NCBI GenBank assembly: GCA_011525385.1
Contig: WTGF01000053.1
Location: 26,953-90,952 of the forward strand
Direction of reading: 5' to 3'
Source of the DNA: Chloroflexota bacterium
Lineage (GTDB): Bacteria; Chloroflexota; Anaerolineae; Aggregatilineales; Phototrophicaceae
Length of the DNA stretch: 64,000 nt
Shown here: one piece after another, positions 1-8,233 of the stretch
Numbering within the stretch: position 1 is the stretch's first letter
Layout: each line of letters begins with the position of its first letter
Notes under the pieces: generated by a model
Told to the model about the DNA's origin: nothing
Databases searched by the model: none
Seen by the model: only the letters and a program-made list of their open reading frames with translations
Program-made: the position numbers and the translations under genes

Positions 1-103
1 GCAAAGCGACGCGGTCGTCTCCATCATCATCAAGCGCTTCAATAATCTGTTCATAAGTCAAATAACCGCGTTTGTCCGCCAACTCGACCAGTACTTGTAT
101 CAC
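1..103 (-). CDS. Partial CDS, N-terminus resembling sigma-70 region 1.1 (RpoD/SigA-like), truncated by window edge
   Basis: Reverse strand from GTG at 103 reads VIQVLVELADKRGYLTYEQIIEALDDDGDDRVAL, resembling region 1.1 (LVELADKRGYLTYDQI). AGAGG lies upstream of the GTG. Confidence 0.45.
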   Translation of the reverse strand, partial: MIQVLVELADKRGYLTYEQIIEALDDDGDDRVAL

Positions 104-375
104 GATGAAACCTCTGCCTGTGTATAGGTGAATAAGCTTAGTATTTCTATTTGACTGTAAATGTGCAGACGAGTCTAAATCCTATTTTGTAGGAAGTGTC
201 GATGGTATGTCAATTGAGAGTTTTTAACAAAAAAACATACCGGCTCGCTGTCGGTTTTTGACAGAGAGGCAAAGGCGCGAAAACAGGGGCATGTAGCCGG
301 CTGATTGGCGCCGGATTAGAATTCAATTAGTCTCGGCCACCTCATTGGTTTATAAGGAGCGGGAACAAGATCGCC

Positions 376-1620
376 TTAGCGAGATAGTATCCTGTTGACG
401 ATACCGAACCAGAATGGCGCGCCTTGCGCCGCGGCGATGACGGTAGCAGCAATACCCAATAATTTGCCGAGCAATAGCAGGTGCCAACCGTCTGGATTGT
501 TTTCGGGCAGGTAATTCCAAAGATTGTTAGGGTTGCCGCGCGCCGGATGATCGGAGGAATAGATGCTGAGATCTTCCATGAACCAACCGATGGGCAAGCG
601 CAGATTCTGGATATCTTGCAGCCTGTTGGCCAGTTCCGCTCCCGTCCCGATGACATCCTCGGCGCCGGCGGCGGTTTGCGCCTGGTTTGCAGTAAAGCCC
701 TGGTCATCTTCTGCCGCGTCATTGACCTCGGTTTGCAACTGTCCGCTTTGTACAGAGAAACTCACTTCGCTGCTGATTTGCTCGCGCCTGATTGGATCTT
801 CCCACAGGGTGCGGGCGATATGCAAGGTGTCAATATTGACCGTCAGCGCGATAGCCAGCGCCACGACGACGGACAAGGTCTTCATTTTCGCTGCGTAGCT
901 GGAGCTGGCGCGCGCCATCGCGCTGTTGAACCAGTTTTCCAGGTTGGCGCGGACCTCATCCACGGACTGCGCGCTGGCCATGACCGCCGACAGCGCGCTT
1001 CTGAAATAGGGATTGTCATTCTGGAGCACGCCTGCCATCACAGAGGCGTCATTTGTGGGCTGTAGACCCAGTTGACCAATCTGATCGTCTATCTGATTCA
1101 AGACATCGGCCAGCGCGCCGCGAACCTGCCTATGTTGAACAAATCGCAGCGATTGCCGCAACTCCGTCGTGCCTTGGCCCGTGCTCATGACGCGGTTGAC
1201 CATGAGGCGCAGCCCGCGCCGTTCGGGGCCGGCCGGCATTCCGTCAATGATATTGAGCAAGTCGCCGAACATTTGCTGGTCGGATTCAACTTTCACGGTC
1301 TTCAATACAACATCTACAAAGGTCGCCGGTTCAATCCAGTCGACCGTCCCTATCGGGCCGCTGGCTATTTTCTGCGCTTCCACCTCGGTGATACGTTGGT
1401 TCGGCATCACCGGATCCGCTTTGACAAGCTGGATGAGCGGATGCGTATACACTTTTGCGCGCATCACCGGGTCCTGTACGATCCCATCCAGGGTATTGCG
1501 GAGATTTCGCGATCGCAGTCGCGTAGCCCGTGACAACAGAGAGTTTGTCTCTGTTACCAGAATGCTCAGCAAGATATACACGAAGATCATGCCGACGATG
1601 ACTTCAACAATTGCAGCCAA
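376..1620 (-). CDS. Conserved hypothetical membrane protein
   Basis: 414 aa ORF with N-terminal TM, a central TM with LTVNIDTLHIARTLWEDPIRR motif, and a C-terminal TM ending GAPFWFGIVNRILSR. Confidence 0.65.
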   Translation of the reverse strand: MAAIVEVIVGMIFVYILLSILVTETNSLLSRATRLRSRNLRNTLDGIVQDPVMRAKVYTHPLIQLVKADPVMPNQRITEVEAQKIASGPIGTVDWIEPATFVDVVLKTVKVESDQQMFGDLLNIIDGMPAGPERRGLRLMVNRVMSTGQGTTELRQSLRFVQHRQVRGALADVLNQIDDQIGQLGLQPTNDASVMAGVLQNDNPYFRSALSAVMASAQSVDEVRANLENWFNSAMARASSSYAAKMKTLSVVVALAIALTVNIDTLHIARTLWEDPIRREQISSEVSFSVQSGQLQTEVNDAAEDDQGFTANQAQTAAGAEDVIGTGAELANRLQDIQNLRLPIGWFMEDLSIYSSDHPARGNPNNLWNYLPENNPDGWHLLLLGKLLGIAATVIAAAQGAPFWFGIVNRILSR

Positions 1621-1707
1621 GCCCGATCCCTTTCGCTGCCGCAGGGTAGATTTTAGAACATATGTCAGATTGAATTTTAGTATAGCGCAAGCCTAATTCA
1701 CCGCAAG

Positions 1708-2349
1708 CTAGAGGTTGATGCTTGCGACAGTGGGGGTGCGCGTGGGAACGGGCGCGATCACGTGTTTCGTGCTTGTCGCCTGATGTAATGTCGGCCAGGC
1801 GGTTGATGTGTCGCTGGGCGTAAAGCTCGCGGTCGGGGTAGCGGACGGCGTCGCAGTCGGGGTAGGGGTTGGCGTGTCGGTTGGATAGAGCGCTCGTATG
1901 ATGTCTTCGTGCATATAGACCGGTTCAAGGCGGCGCGTCAAGGTGTTTTTGTCCAGGACGTACCATTCGGAATTGGGCTGCTTGGCGATCACGCAGACGG
2001 TCTCGCCTTCTTTGATTGCCTCAACAATGCGGCTGTCTGTGGATGGGGACGCGCGAACGATGGCGCTGCGCACGATGACAACGAATTCCTGACAGGGTGG
2101 CACCGGCGTATAAGTGGGCAAGGGAGTCGGCGCAAGGTATTGCAGTTCCACGATTCTGACGGCAGTAGCGGTGGTCCGTTCAATGGCCTGTCGCGTAGAC
2201 TCGACAACGGTAAGGCCGCTGGACATAAAACTACGCAGGCCAATCCACAAGTAATAAAGCCCAAAAACGATGGCAATGCCAAGCAAAATCACAAACCAGG
2301 ATGGCGGTCCCGCGCGTCGGCCGTATGCCACGATATCCTCTATGACCAA
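1708..2349 (-). CDS. Membrane-anchored SH3b-like domain protein with Pro/Thr-rich C-terminal tail
   Basis: One N-terminal TM, then SH3b-like VRSAIVRASPSTDSRIVEAIKEGETVCVIAKQPNSEWY, then a TPTPTPTATPSATPTA low-complexity tail. Confidence 0.6.
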   Translation of the reverse strand: MVIEDIVAYGRRAGPPSWFVILLGIAIVFGLYYLWIGLRSFMSSGLTVVESTRQAIERTTATAVRIVELQYLAPTPLPTYTPVPPCQEFVVIVRSAIVRASPSTDSRIVEAIKEGETVCVIAKQPNSEWYVLDKNTLTRRLEPVYMHEDIIRALYPTDTPTPTPTATPSATPTASFTPSDTSTAWPTLHQATSTKHVIAPVPTRTPTVASINL

Positions 2350-2559
2350 TATGATCTAACGTTAGTCGAAAAAATGCCGGGCACAAGCGAGCGTTGAGAA
2401 GTCGTCGGATTACGGGCGGTCGGGCGTCCGCCAGCGAGTCGAAAATCGGGTATTCGAGGCGCGCAAGGACCAGGCAGCCGCGCTGCGGGAACCCCGACAA
2501 GTCCCTTCTCATATCGCTTGCATCGTGCATAATAACGGTCTAATTTCGAGGAAGCATGC

Positions 2560-3462
2560 ATGCGTATGGGTCGTTGTCTGCGGACTGTCTCTGTCATTGT
2601 CGCCCTGTCCCTATCCATAATCTCAAGTCAAGGTCAGCAGAAGCGGACGTTGACGATTTATGCGGCTACGTCCCTGACCGATGCCTTTGAAGAATTGGCG
2701 GCAGTATTCCTTGAGAATCACCCCGAGACGGATATCGTTTTGAACTTTGCCAGTTCATCAAAACTGGCGGCTCAGTTGTTGGCGGGGGCGCCGGCGGATA
2801 TCTTTGCCAGCGCCAACAGCGCGCAAATGGATCTGGTCGTTGCGGACGGGCGCATCAGCGAAGGCGCGGTACAATCCTTCGCGGCGAATCGGCTGGCGCT
2901 GATTGCGCCGGCTGACAACCCGGCGGAAATTGCCGGCATTGGAGATCTCGGCAGCAAGAGGCTTTTGCTTGTGCTGGCGGTGACCGGCACGCCCATTCGA
3001 GACTATACAAACGCCATGCTCGCTTCGCATAACGATGAATACGGAGACGACTTTGCCAAACGGGCGCTGGAGAATCTCGTCTCCGAAGAAAGCAATGTTC
3101 GGCAGGTCGTGGCGCGCATTGCCCTGGGCGAAGCGGATGCGGGCATCGTCTACCAGACGGACGTGACGGACGAAGTTCGAGACGATGTGATCAGGTTTCC
3201 CATCGAGGACCGCCATAATCAGATAGCGTCTTATCCAGTCGCGGTCTTGGACGACACTGCTTTACCGGAGCTTTCCGAAGCGTTTATTGTTTTTCTGAGA
3301 TCTGATGATGGTCAATCGATTCTGGGCGCTTTCGGATTCTGTTCGCCGCCAAGAGAGGCGGATGAGGCCACAGCCGAGCCCAGGGCAGAAACGGGCCAAG
3401 ACAATCCCATAGAAAACGAAATGGAAGTAGCGCCTTGTGAAGGTCTGGAAGCTGAAAGCTGA
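2560..3462 (+). CDS. modA: Molybdate ABC transporter substrate-binding protein
   Basis: Signal peptide then LTIYAATSLTDAFEELA...FASSSKLAAQLLAGAPADIFASAN, typical ModA. Confidence 0.92.
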   Translation: MRMGRCLRTVSVIVALSLSIISSQGQQKRTLTIYAATSLTDAFEELAAVFLENHPETDIVLNFASSSKLAAQLLAGAPADIFASANSAQMDLVVADGRISEGAVQSFAANRLALIAPADNPAEIAGIGDLGSKRLLLVLAVTGTPIRDYTNAMLASHNDEYGDDFAKRALENLVSEESNVRQVVARIALGEADAGIVYQTDVTDEVRDDVIRFPIEDRHNQIASYPVAVLDDTALPELSEAFIVFLRSDDGQSILGAFGFCSPPREADEATAEPRAETGQDNPIENEMEVAPCEGLEAES

Positions 3463-4240
3463 CAAGCTGCTGCTCGTTGCAGTCAGCGCGTTTGCGTTCT
3501 TATTGTTGGCTATCCCGATATTCGTGCTTGTCCTCAACGGCCTAGGCTCGCGCGCATGGGAGGGATTGCCGGAATCGTCCTCAATATTGACGGCGACCTT
3601 GCTGAGCTTTGCCTCGACGTTGGCCGTCGTTTGTCTGGCGGCGCTATTGGGAACACCGCTGGCGTATGTGCTGTCTCGCTTTGAATTTACTGGCAAACGC
3701 ATCGTAAGTCTATTCATCGAATTGCCAATTGTCATGCCGCCCGCGGTGGCGGGGTTGGCGCTGCTCATAACCTTCGGTCGCCGTGGATTTATCGGCGCCT
3801 GGCTTGCCGATGCCGGCATTGTCATTCCCTTTACGATACTTGCGGTGATCATTGCGCAGTTTTTCATTTCCGCGCCCTTTTATATTCGTTCGGCACAGGT
3901 CGGTTTCTCCAGCGTTTCGGCCGAGGTGGAAGATGCTGCCCGCGTGGATGGCGCATATGGCTGGCAGATGTTCTGGTACATAACCTTGCCGATCGCATGG
4001 AGGGCATTAGCGTCAGGCATGATACTGTGCTGGGCGCGCGCTGTGGGGGAATTCGGCGCTACTATTCTCTTTGCCGGTAATTTACAAGGCCGGACGCAGA
4101 CGATGCCTCTGCTGGTCTACAGCGTTTTTGAGCGCGACATCAGCGCGGCGATTTGGACCGGACTCATTCTGATCGTGCTGGCGCTGGTCGCCCTGTTTGT
4201 ATCGCAATGGTTCGCAGCCACGCAAGACCGGCTCGACTAG
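3437..4240 (+). CDS. modB: Molybdate ABC transporter permease
   Basis: GTG start inside the modA 3' end. ModB/CysT-type permease with EDAARVDGAYGWQMFWYITLPIAWRAL and RAVGEFGATILFAGN. Confidence 0.9.
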   Translation: MKVWKLKADKLLLVAVSAFAFLLLAIPIFVLVLNGLGSRAWEGLPESSSILTATLLSFASTLAVVCLAALLGTPLAYVLSRFEFTGKRIVSLFIELPIVMPPAVAGLALLITFGRRGFIGAWLADAGIVIPFTILAVIIAQFFISAPFYIRSAQVGFSSVSAEVEDAARVDGAYGWQMFWYITLPIAWRALASGMILCWARAVGEFGATILFAGNLQGRTQTMPLLVYSVFERDISAAIWTGLILIVLALVALFVSQWFAATQDRLD

Positions 4241-4333
4241 CGCAGGTAAGGCTGGAGAGTACGGCATGCTATTCCCGCGTTTCAGCCCGCAGTTGGGCTT
4301 GACCTGACGGACATGATCGATCATAGTTAGCGC

Positions 4334-4666
4334 ATGAGCATAGATCTCGTGAACTTCGCCAAAGCGCTAAGTGACGACACGCGCCAGGAGATTTGCCTGG
4401 AGTTGTGCTGCGTATGGCTTAGTGTCAGTGAACTGGTGGATGTGCTTGGCGGCAAGGTGAAGCAGCCGACGGTGAGCCATCACCTAAAATGCCTGGAAGA
4501 AGCAGGCTTGGTGCATATACGGCAAAAGGGTCGGCAGCGCTTCTATACGTTGAATCAAGAGCAGTTGACCGTCTGCTGCGGGTCTTTGATCAGCAGATTC
4601 GCGCCGGATTTCGCAGTACAGCATGATTTTCACCACCAGCCGCCGTCCGCCGGACGCGATGCCTGA
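4334..4666 (+). CDS. ArsR-family winged-helix transcriptional regulator
   Basis: KALSDDTRQEICLELCCVWLSVSELVDVLG...QPTVSHHLKCLEEAGLVHIRQKGRQRFYTL. Confidence 0.85.
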   Translation: MSIDLVNFAKALSDDTRQEICLELCCVWLSVSELVDVLGGKVKQPTVSHHLKCLEEAGLVHIRQKGRQRFYTLNQEQLTVCCGSLISRFAPDFAVQHDFHHQPPSAGRDA

Positions 4667-4685
4667 TCGCGGGCGATTGAATTAG

Positions 4686-5117
4686 ATGAGTCTGTCGACG
4701 CAAAAACTTATGGTTTTGATTCTGTGCACGGCGAATTCCGCGCGCTCACAGATGGCGGAAGGCTTGCTGCGAGAATTGGCAGCGGACCGCGCGGATGTTT
4801 GCAGCGCCGGCGCGAAGCCATCAGATGTTAATCCCTACGCCATTGCGGCGATGCGGGAGCGCGGAATTGATATTTCCAGCCAGTCTTCGGATCACCTCGG
4901 CAAGTACCTAGAAACGGAGTTCGACTACGTCATCACCGTATGCGACAACGCGGCCGAGACATGCCCGGTCTTCCCGGGAAGGGCCCTCCGCATCCACTGG
5001 AGTTTCCCGGATCCGGCCGCAGTCAGCGGCGAACACGACGACGTGCTGCGCTCGTTCATCAAGGTGCGCGATGGCATGGAGCGCCGGCTCCAGGAGTGGT
5101 TTTCATCACTGGGCTAG
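4686..5117 (+). CDS. arsC: Arsenate reductase / low-MW protein tyrosine phosphatase family
   Basis: VLILCTANSARSQMAEGLLRELA (CX5R loop); VCDNAAETCPVFPG. Confidence 0.88.
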   Translation: MSLSTQKLMVLILCTANSARSQMAEGLLRELAADRADVCSAGAKPSDVNPYAIAAMRERGIDISSQSSDHLGKYLETEFDYVITVCDNAAETCPVFPGRALRIHWSFPDPAAVSGEHDDVLRSFIKVRDGMERRLQEWFSSLG

Positions 5118-6370
5118 CGTGTATCAGTTTGCTCACGAGGGCTATTCAGGCTATCCAGGCTATTTTCTACCGGGCGGGTGGCTTCCGTGATCGCCGCGCC
5201 CGTCGATGGAGCGCTTTGCGTGGCGTTCAACCCTTTCAGTCGCCGTTCGGCGCTGATAGCTCTGCGCCTGGCGGCGCTAAATTCCGGATTCAGTTGTAGC
5301 GCATACCGGAAGTCAATAAGAGCCTTGTTCAACAAGCCCAATTGCTGCCTGGCCAATCCCCGATTGTAATAGGCCTCGTAGCGGTTTCCATCCAGGCGGA
5401 TCGATTGCTGGAAGTTTTCGAGGGCCGAATCGTAGTCCCCCAGGCGATAACAGGCGCTGCCTCGCAGGTTAAAGAGTTCGGCGCTATTTGGGAGCAGTTG
5501 GATCGCCTTGGTGCAGTCGTCGCGCATGGCAACCCACTGGCCCAGTTGAGCATGGATCAGAGCAAGCATACGATAGCATTGGTATTGATCCGGCTCGAGC
5601 CGTAGCGAGGTCTCAAGATCGCTGACGGCTTTTTCCAGTTCGCTGCGGTGAGAATAGCGCGCCGCCCCGCGGTTGTAGTAGGCAAGCGAGGAATCAGGGC
5701 TCAAGCGAATGATAGAGGTAAAGGTCTCTATGGCCTGCGAAAAGATTCGCTCTGACATTTGCCGCTCGCCGAGCTGGAAAAGCGTCGCGATATCCGTGTC
5801 GAGTTGTTCGGTATCGTGATCAAGCGCGAGCGAGTCGAGGGCTTGGATCAGGGACCAGAGCGTACCGGGAAAGGGCGTGCGACTGGTCAGTTCGGCGATG
5901 CCAAGCGCGCTCGACAAACCAAGGATCTCGTCCAGCTTCGGGGGCATACGACCGGCAAGCACTTGCTCTTCCAAAACGAGCGGTTTGCCTCGGACATCAA
6001 TCACGACTCTTACGAAGCAAGTCTCATCTTCTTTGCCTTGGGGCGGAATACGCTGAACGCCCGTCTTGAATCGAAATGGCGGCTCCAGCAGAATGTCGTA
6101 GCCATGTCCAGTAATCGACAGCGCCCTTTCGTCCATTCTCAATCGGACAATGCGTTGCCTCTTGTCCAGTCTCCAGGCGCCCCAAACCAGCAGCGTGAGA
6201 ACGACAACAGGCGCCAGCAGCAGCGCTTGCTGCGTGGCAATCGCCAAGATGAGCGCGGCGGTGCAGATAGCGAGGATCGGCTTCAATGGCAATCCGCGCC
6301 GATTGATATCTTTGGTGAGCAGGAATCCACCCTCAATAATGGCAGATGGTGGGCTGGAATCGCTTTGCAT
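5114..6370 (-). CDS. Membrane-anchored TPR-repeat protein
   Basis: N-terminal hydrophobic segments followed by at least four TPR units (SLAYYNRGAARY..., AELFNLRGSACYRLGDYDSALENFQQSIRLDGNRYEAYYNRGLARQQLG). Confidence 0.8.
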   Translation of the reverse strand: MQSDSSPPSAIIEGGFLLTKDINRRGLPLKPILAICTAALILAIATQQALLLAPVVVLTLLVWGAWRLDKRQRIVRLRMDERALSITGHGYDILLEPPFRFKTGVQRIPPQGKEDETCFVRVVIDVRGKPLVLEEQVLAGRMPPKLDEILGLSSALGIAELTSRTPFPGTLWSLIQALDSLALDHDTEQLDTDIATLFQLGERQMSERIFSQAIETFTSIIRLSPDSSLAYYNRGAARYSHRSELEKAVSDLETSLRLEPDQYQCYRMLALIHAQLGQWVAMRDDCTKAIQLLPNSAELFNLRGSACYRLGDYDSALENFQQSIRLDGNRYEAYYNRGLARQQLGLLNKALIDFRYALQLNPEFSAARRRAISAERRLKGLNATQSAPSTGAAITEATRPVENSLDSLNSPREQTDTR

Positions 6371-6470
6371 GACGTGACACTTTGTTCGTATTCACCTGTT
6401 ATTGTACGCCGACGAACTTGCGGACAATGCGAAGGGCACGGGCGCCTAGGGATGAACCTGATTGCACCAC

Positions 6471-6563
6471 TTATTTAACACACCCCCTTGCTCATGCAAG
6501 GAAAAGGCACGTTATTTTTATGAGCGCGGCAGATTTTTTCGCCGGTTACGCGCCGAGCGGCTG
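6471..6563 (+). repeat. ~93-bp intergenic hairpin repeat family B, copy B1
   Basis: TTATTTAACA...GCTCATGCAAGG...GTTATTTTTATGAGCGCGGCAGATTTTTTCGCCGGTTACGCGCCGAGCGGCTG. Confidence 0.8.
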
Positions 6564-6570
6564 TTTGAAC

Positions 6571-7869
6571 CTAGTTGATGAGCCCCTTTTCCGCAGCGCT
6601 GATCTTGATCACCAGTGGATTCGGCCATTTCTGATTGTTGTAAAGCCGCTGTGTCCGGCAATAGGAAATCTCGAGGACGCGATCATGTTGTGTCCAGCGC
6701 GCCGACGGGTTAACCTCCGGGCGGTATTCGAGCAGCCGTCCGGACTGTCCTAATACTTCGATATTTGTCTGCTCTGTGGCGCGCACACTTCGCAGGTATA
6801 TCGTGCGCCATTCACCCAGATCCAGCGCAGGGCCCCTATCAAATGCGTAAACGGTCCCTTCGGCTTCATTCCAACTGTATGATAGGGCGTCTTCGCGCGA
6901 GACGTGCCAAGGACGAACCTCCCGAATGGACTCGCCGTTCACGAAGTTCCAGAGGCCGATTTCACGAACGCGATCATCCATGTGGCGCGGGAGCAATCCG
7001 TCGGCATCGGGACCGCCCACCGCCAGTAGCAGCGTGCCGCCGCGGGAACGAATGTCGATCAGCAGCTCAATCAGTTCGCGGCCGGTCTTCAGGCGGTCGT
7101 TGCCCGCCTTGTATTGCCATTGACTGCCTATCGTGTAATGCGCTTCAAAGGGACCGCGAAGGTCTTCGCGGCGTTCTTGTTCCGGCGTGACAATGCCGCC
7201 TCTTGTGATCATAAGGTCCGGGCGCAGGCGCCAACTGTATTCTACGAGAGAGCGTGTAGCGTCACGGTATCCGTCAAAACAGAGTATATCCGGCTCGTAC
7301 CTTTCCAGCAGTTCGCGGACCTGCGCCTTATCGTATGCAAGAAGTTCGGGATTATGCTCGGGATTGGCGTAATCCAGGGCGCGCGCCGGAATTTTGCCGC
7401 GCCCCCATTGGAACCAGGCATCGTCGGGAGAAAAGTACATGCCGACCGCCAAGTCATTTTCTCGAAGCGCCGCCACGTATTCGCCGACGATATCCCGGCC
7501 GAAGGGCGTATTCATGACATTGAAGTCGGTCGTGGCACTGTCCCACATGCAGAAACCATTGTGATTCTTGGCCGCGATTGTCACATAGTCGAAACCGCAG
7601 AGCTTGGCCAGCTTGGCGTACCAGCGGGCGTCGAAGTCTTTCGGATCAAAAAACGCGGGCAGTTGCGTGAAATAAGATCTCAAATAGTCGCGGGAGGCGC
7701 CGATGGTCGAATGGGCGTTGACCATGCCGAAGACCGCATCAACGGTCCAATACAGGTACATGCCTATGGCCATATCCTGATACCAGGCAAGGCGCTCGGG
7801 GCGATTGGTCAACTCGGTGTAAACGCCTTGAGAAGCGCGATCTTGTTCTCTGTCCAAAGATTGGCTCAT
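6571..7869 (-). CDS. GH29-like (alpha-L-fucosidase family) protein, divergent active site
   Basis: YAKLAKLCGFDYVTIAAKNHNGFCMWDSATTDFNVMNTPFGRDIVGEYVAALRENDLAVGMYFS aligns with the GH29 core; DILCFDG nucleophile region. Confidence 0.75.
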   Translation of the reverse strand: MSQSLDREQDRASQGVYTELTNRPERLAWYQDMAIGMYLYWTVDAVFGMVNAHSTIGASRDYLRSYFTQLPAFFDPKDFDARWYAKLAKLCGFDYVTIAAKNHNGFCMWDSATTDFNVMNTPFGRDIVGEYVAALRENDLAVGMYFSPDDAWFQWGRGKIPARALDYANPEHNPELLAYDKAQVRELLERYEPDILCFDGYRDATRSLVEYSWRLRPDLMITRGGIVTPEQERREDLRGPFEAHYTIGSQWQYKAGNDRLKTGRELIELLIDIRSRGGTLLLAVGGPDADGLLPRHMDDRVREIGLWNFVNGESIREVRPWHVSREDALSYSWNEAEGTVYAFDRGPALDLGEWRTIYLRSVRATEQTNIEVLGQSGRLLEYRPEVNPSARWTQHDRVLEISYCRTQRLYNNQKWPNPLVIKISAAEKGLIN

Positions 7870-7956
7870 GACTGCGCTCGCTTTGGGATCAGTTGCGCGG
7901 GGCTTTTGATATTGTAACCAAGCTGACCGTGGGAATACGAATCTTGTCCGATGTCA

Positions 7957-8137
7957 GGTAGTGTATCCTTTTCGGTTGAAACAGGAAATTTTAACCACCG
8001 AGGGGCGCGTAGACACAACCCTTCGACACCGAGAGCACCGAGAATAATTAATCTTACAGTATTGTTGCTCTCCGTGTTCTTTGCGGATTTGTAGTGAAAT
8101 GAATTATTTCAATTTCAACCGACTTCGATACACTTCC
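7957..8137 (+). repeat. MITE-like repeat family A, copy A1
   Basis: Left end GGTAGTGTATCCTTTTCGGTTGAAAC; right end TTTCAACCGACTTCGATACACTTCC (imperfect TIR); internal CACCGAGA tracts. Confidence 0.75.
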
Positions 8138-8233
8138 TGGCGCAGTGTGCGTTGGAAGCCGATATGCGGTATCTTATCCTTTGGCAACACGTTATATGGT
8201 CTGTAGGTAAAGCGAAGGACTTTGGAGCATAAA

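Noticed and set aside
481-1533. Long + strand ORFs (194 aa, 153 aa) opposite the 414-aa membrane protein
   Set aside because: Antisense shadow ORFs common in GC-rich coding DNA; the minus frame has coherent TM/conserved motifs.
1740-1880. Repetitive DNA resembling a microsatellite/CRISPR-like tract
   Set aside because: It is the coding sequence for a TPTPTPTATPSATPTA low-complexity tail of the SH3b-like protein; no spacer structure.
2350-2559. Possible molybdenum-cofactor riboswitch upstream of modA
   Set aside because: Some GC-rich pairing exists, but I could not match the conserved Moco motif; no support by eye.
5141-5167. Tandem GGCTATTCA/GGCTATCCA/GGCTATTTT triplet
   Set aside because: Lies within the TPR protein 3' coding region (ENSLDSLNS); too short to treat as a functional repeat.
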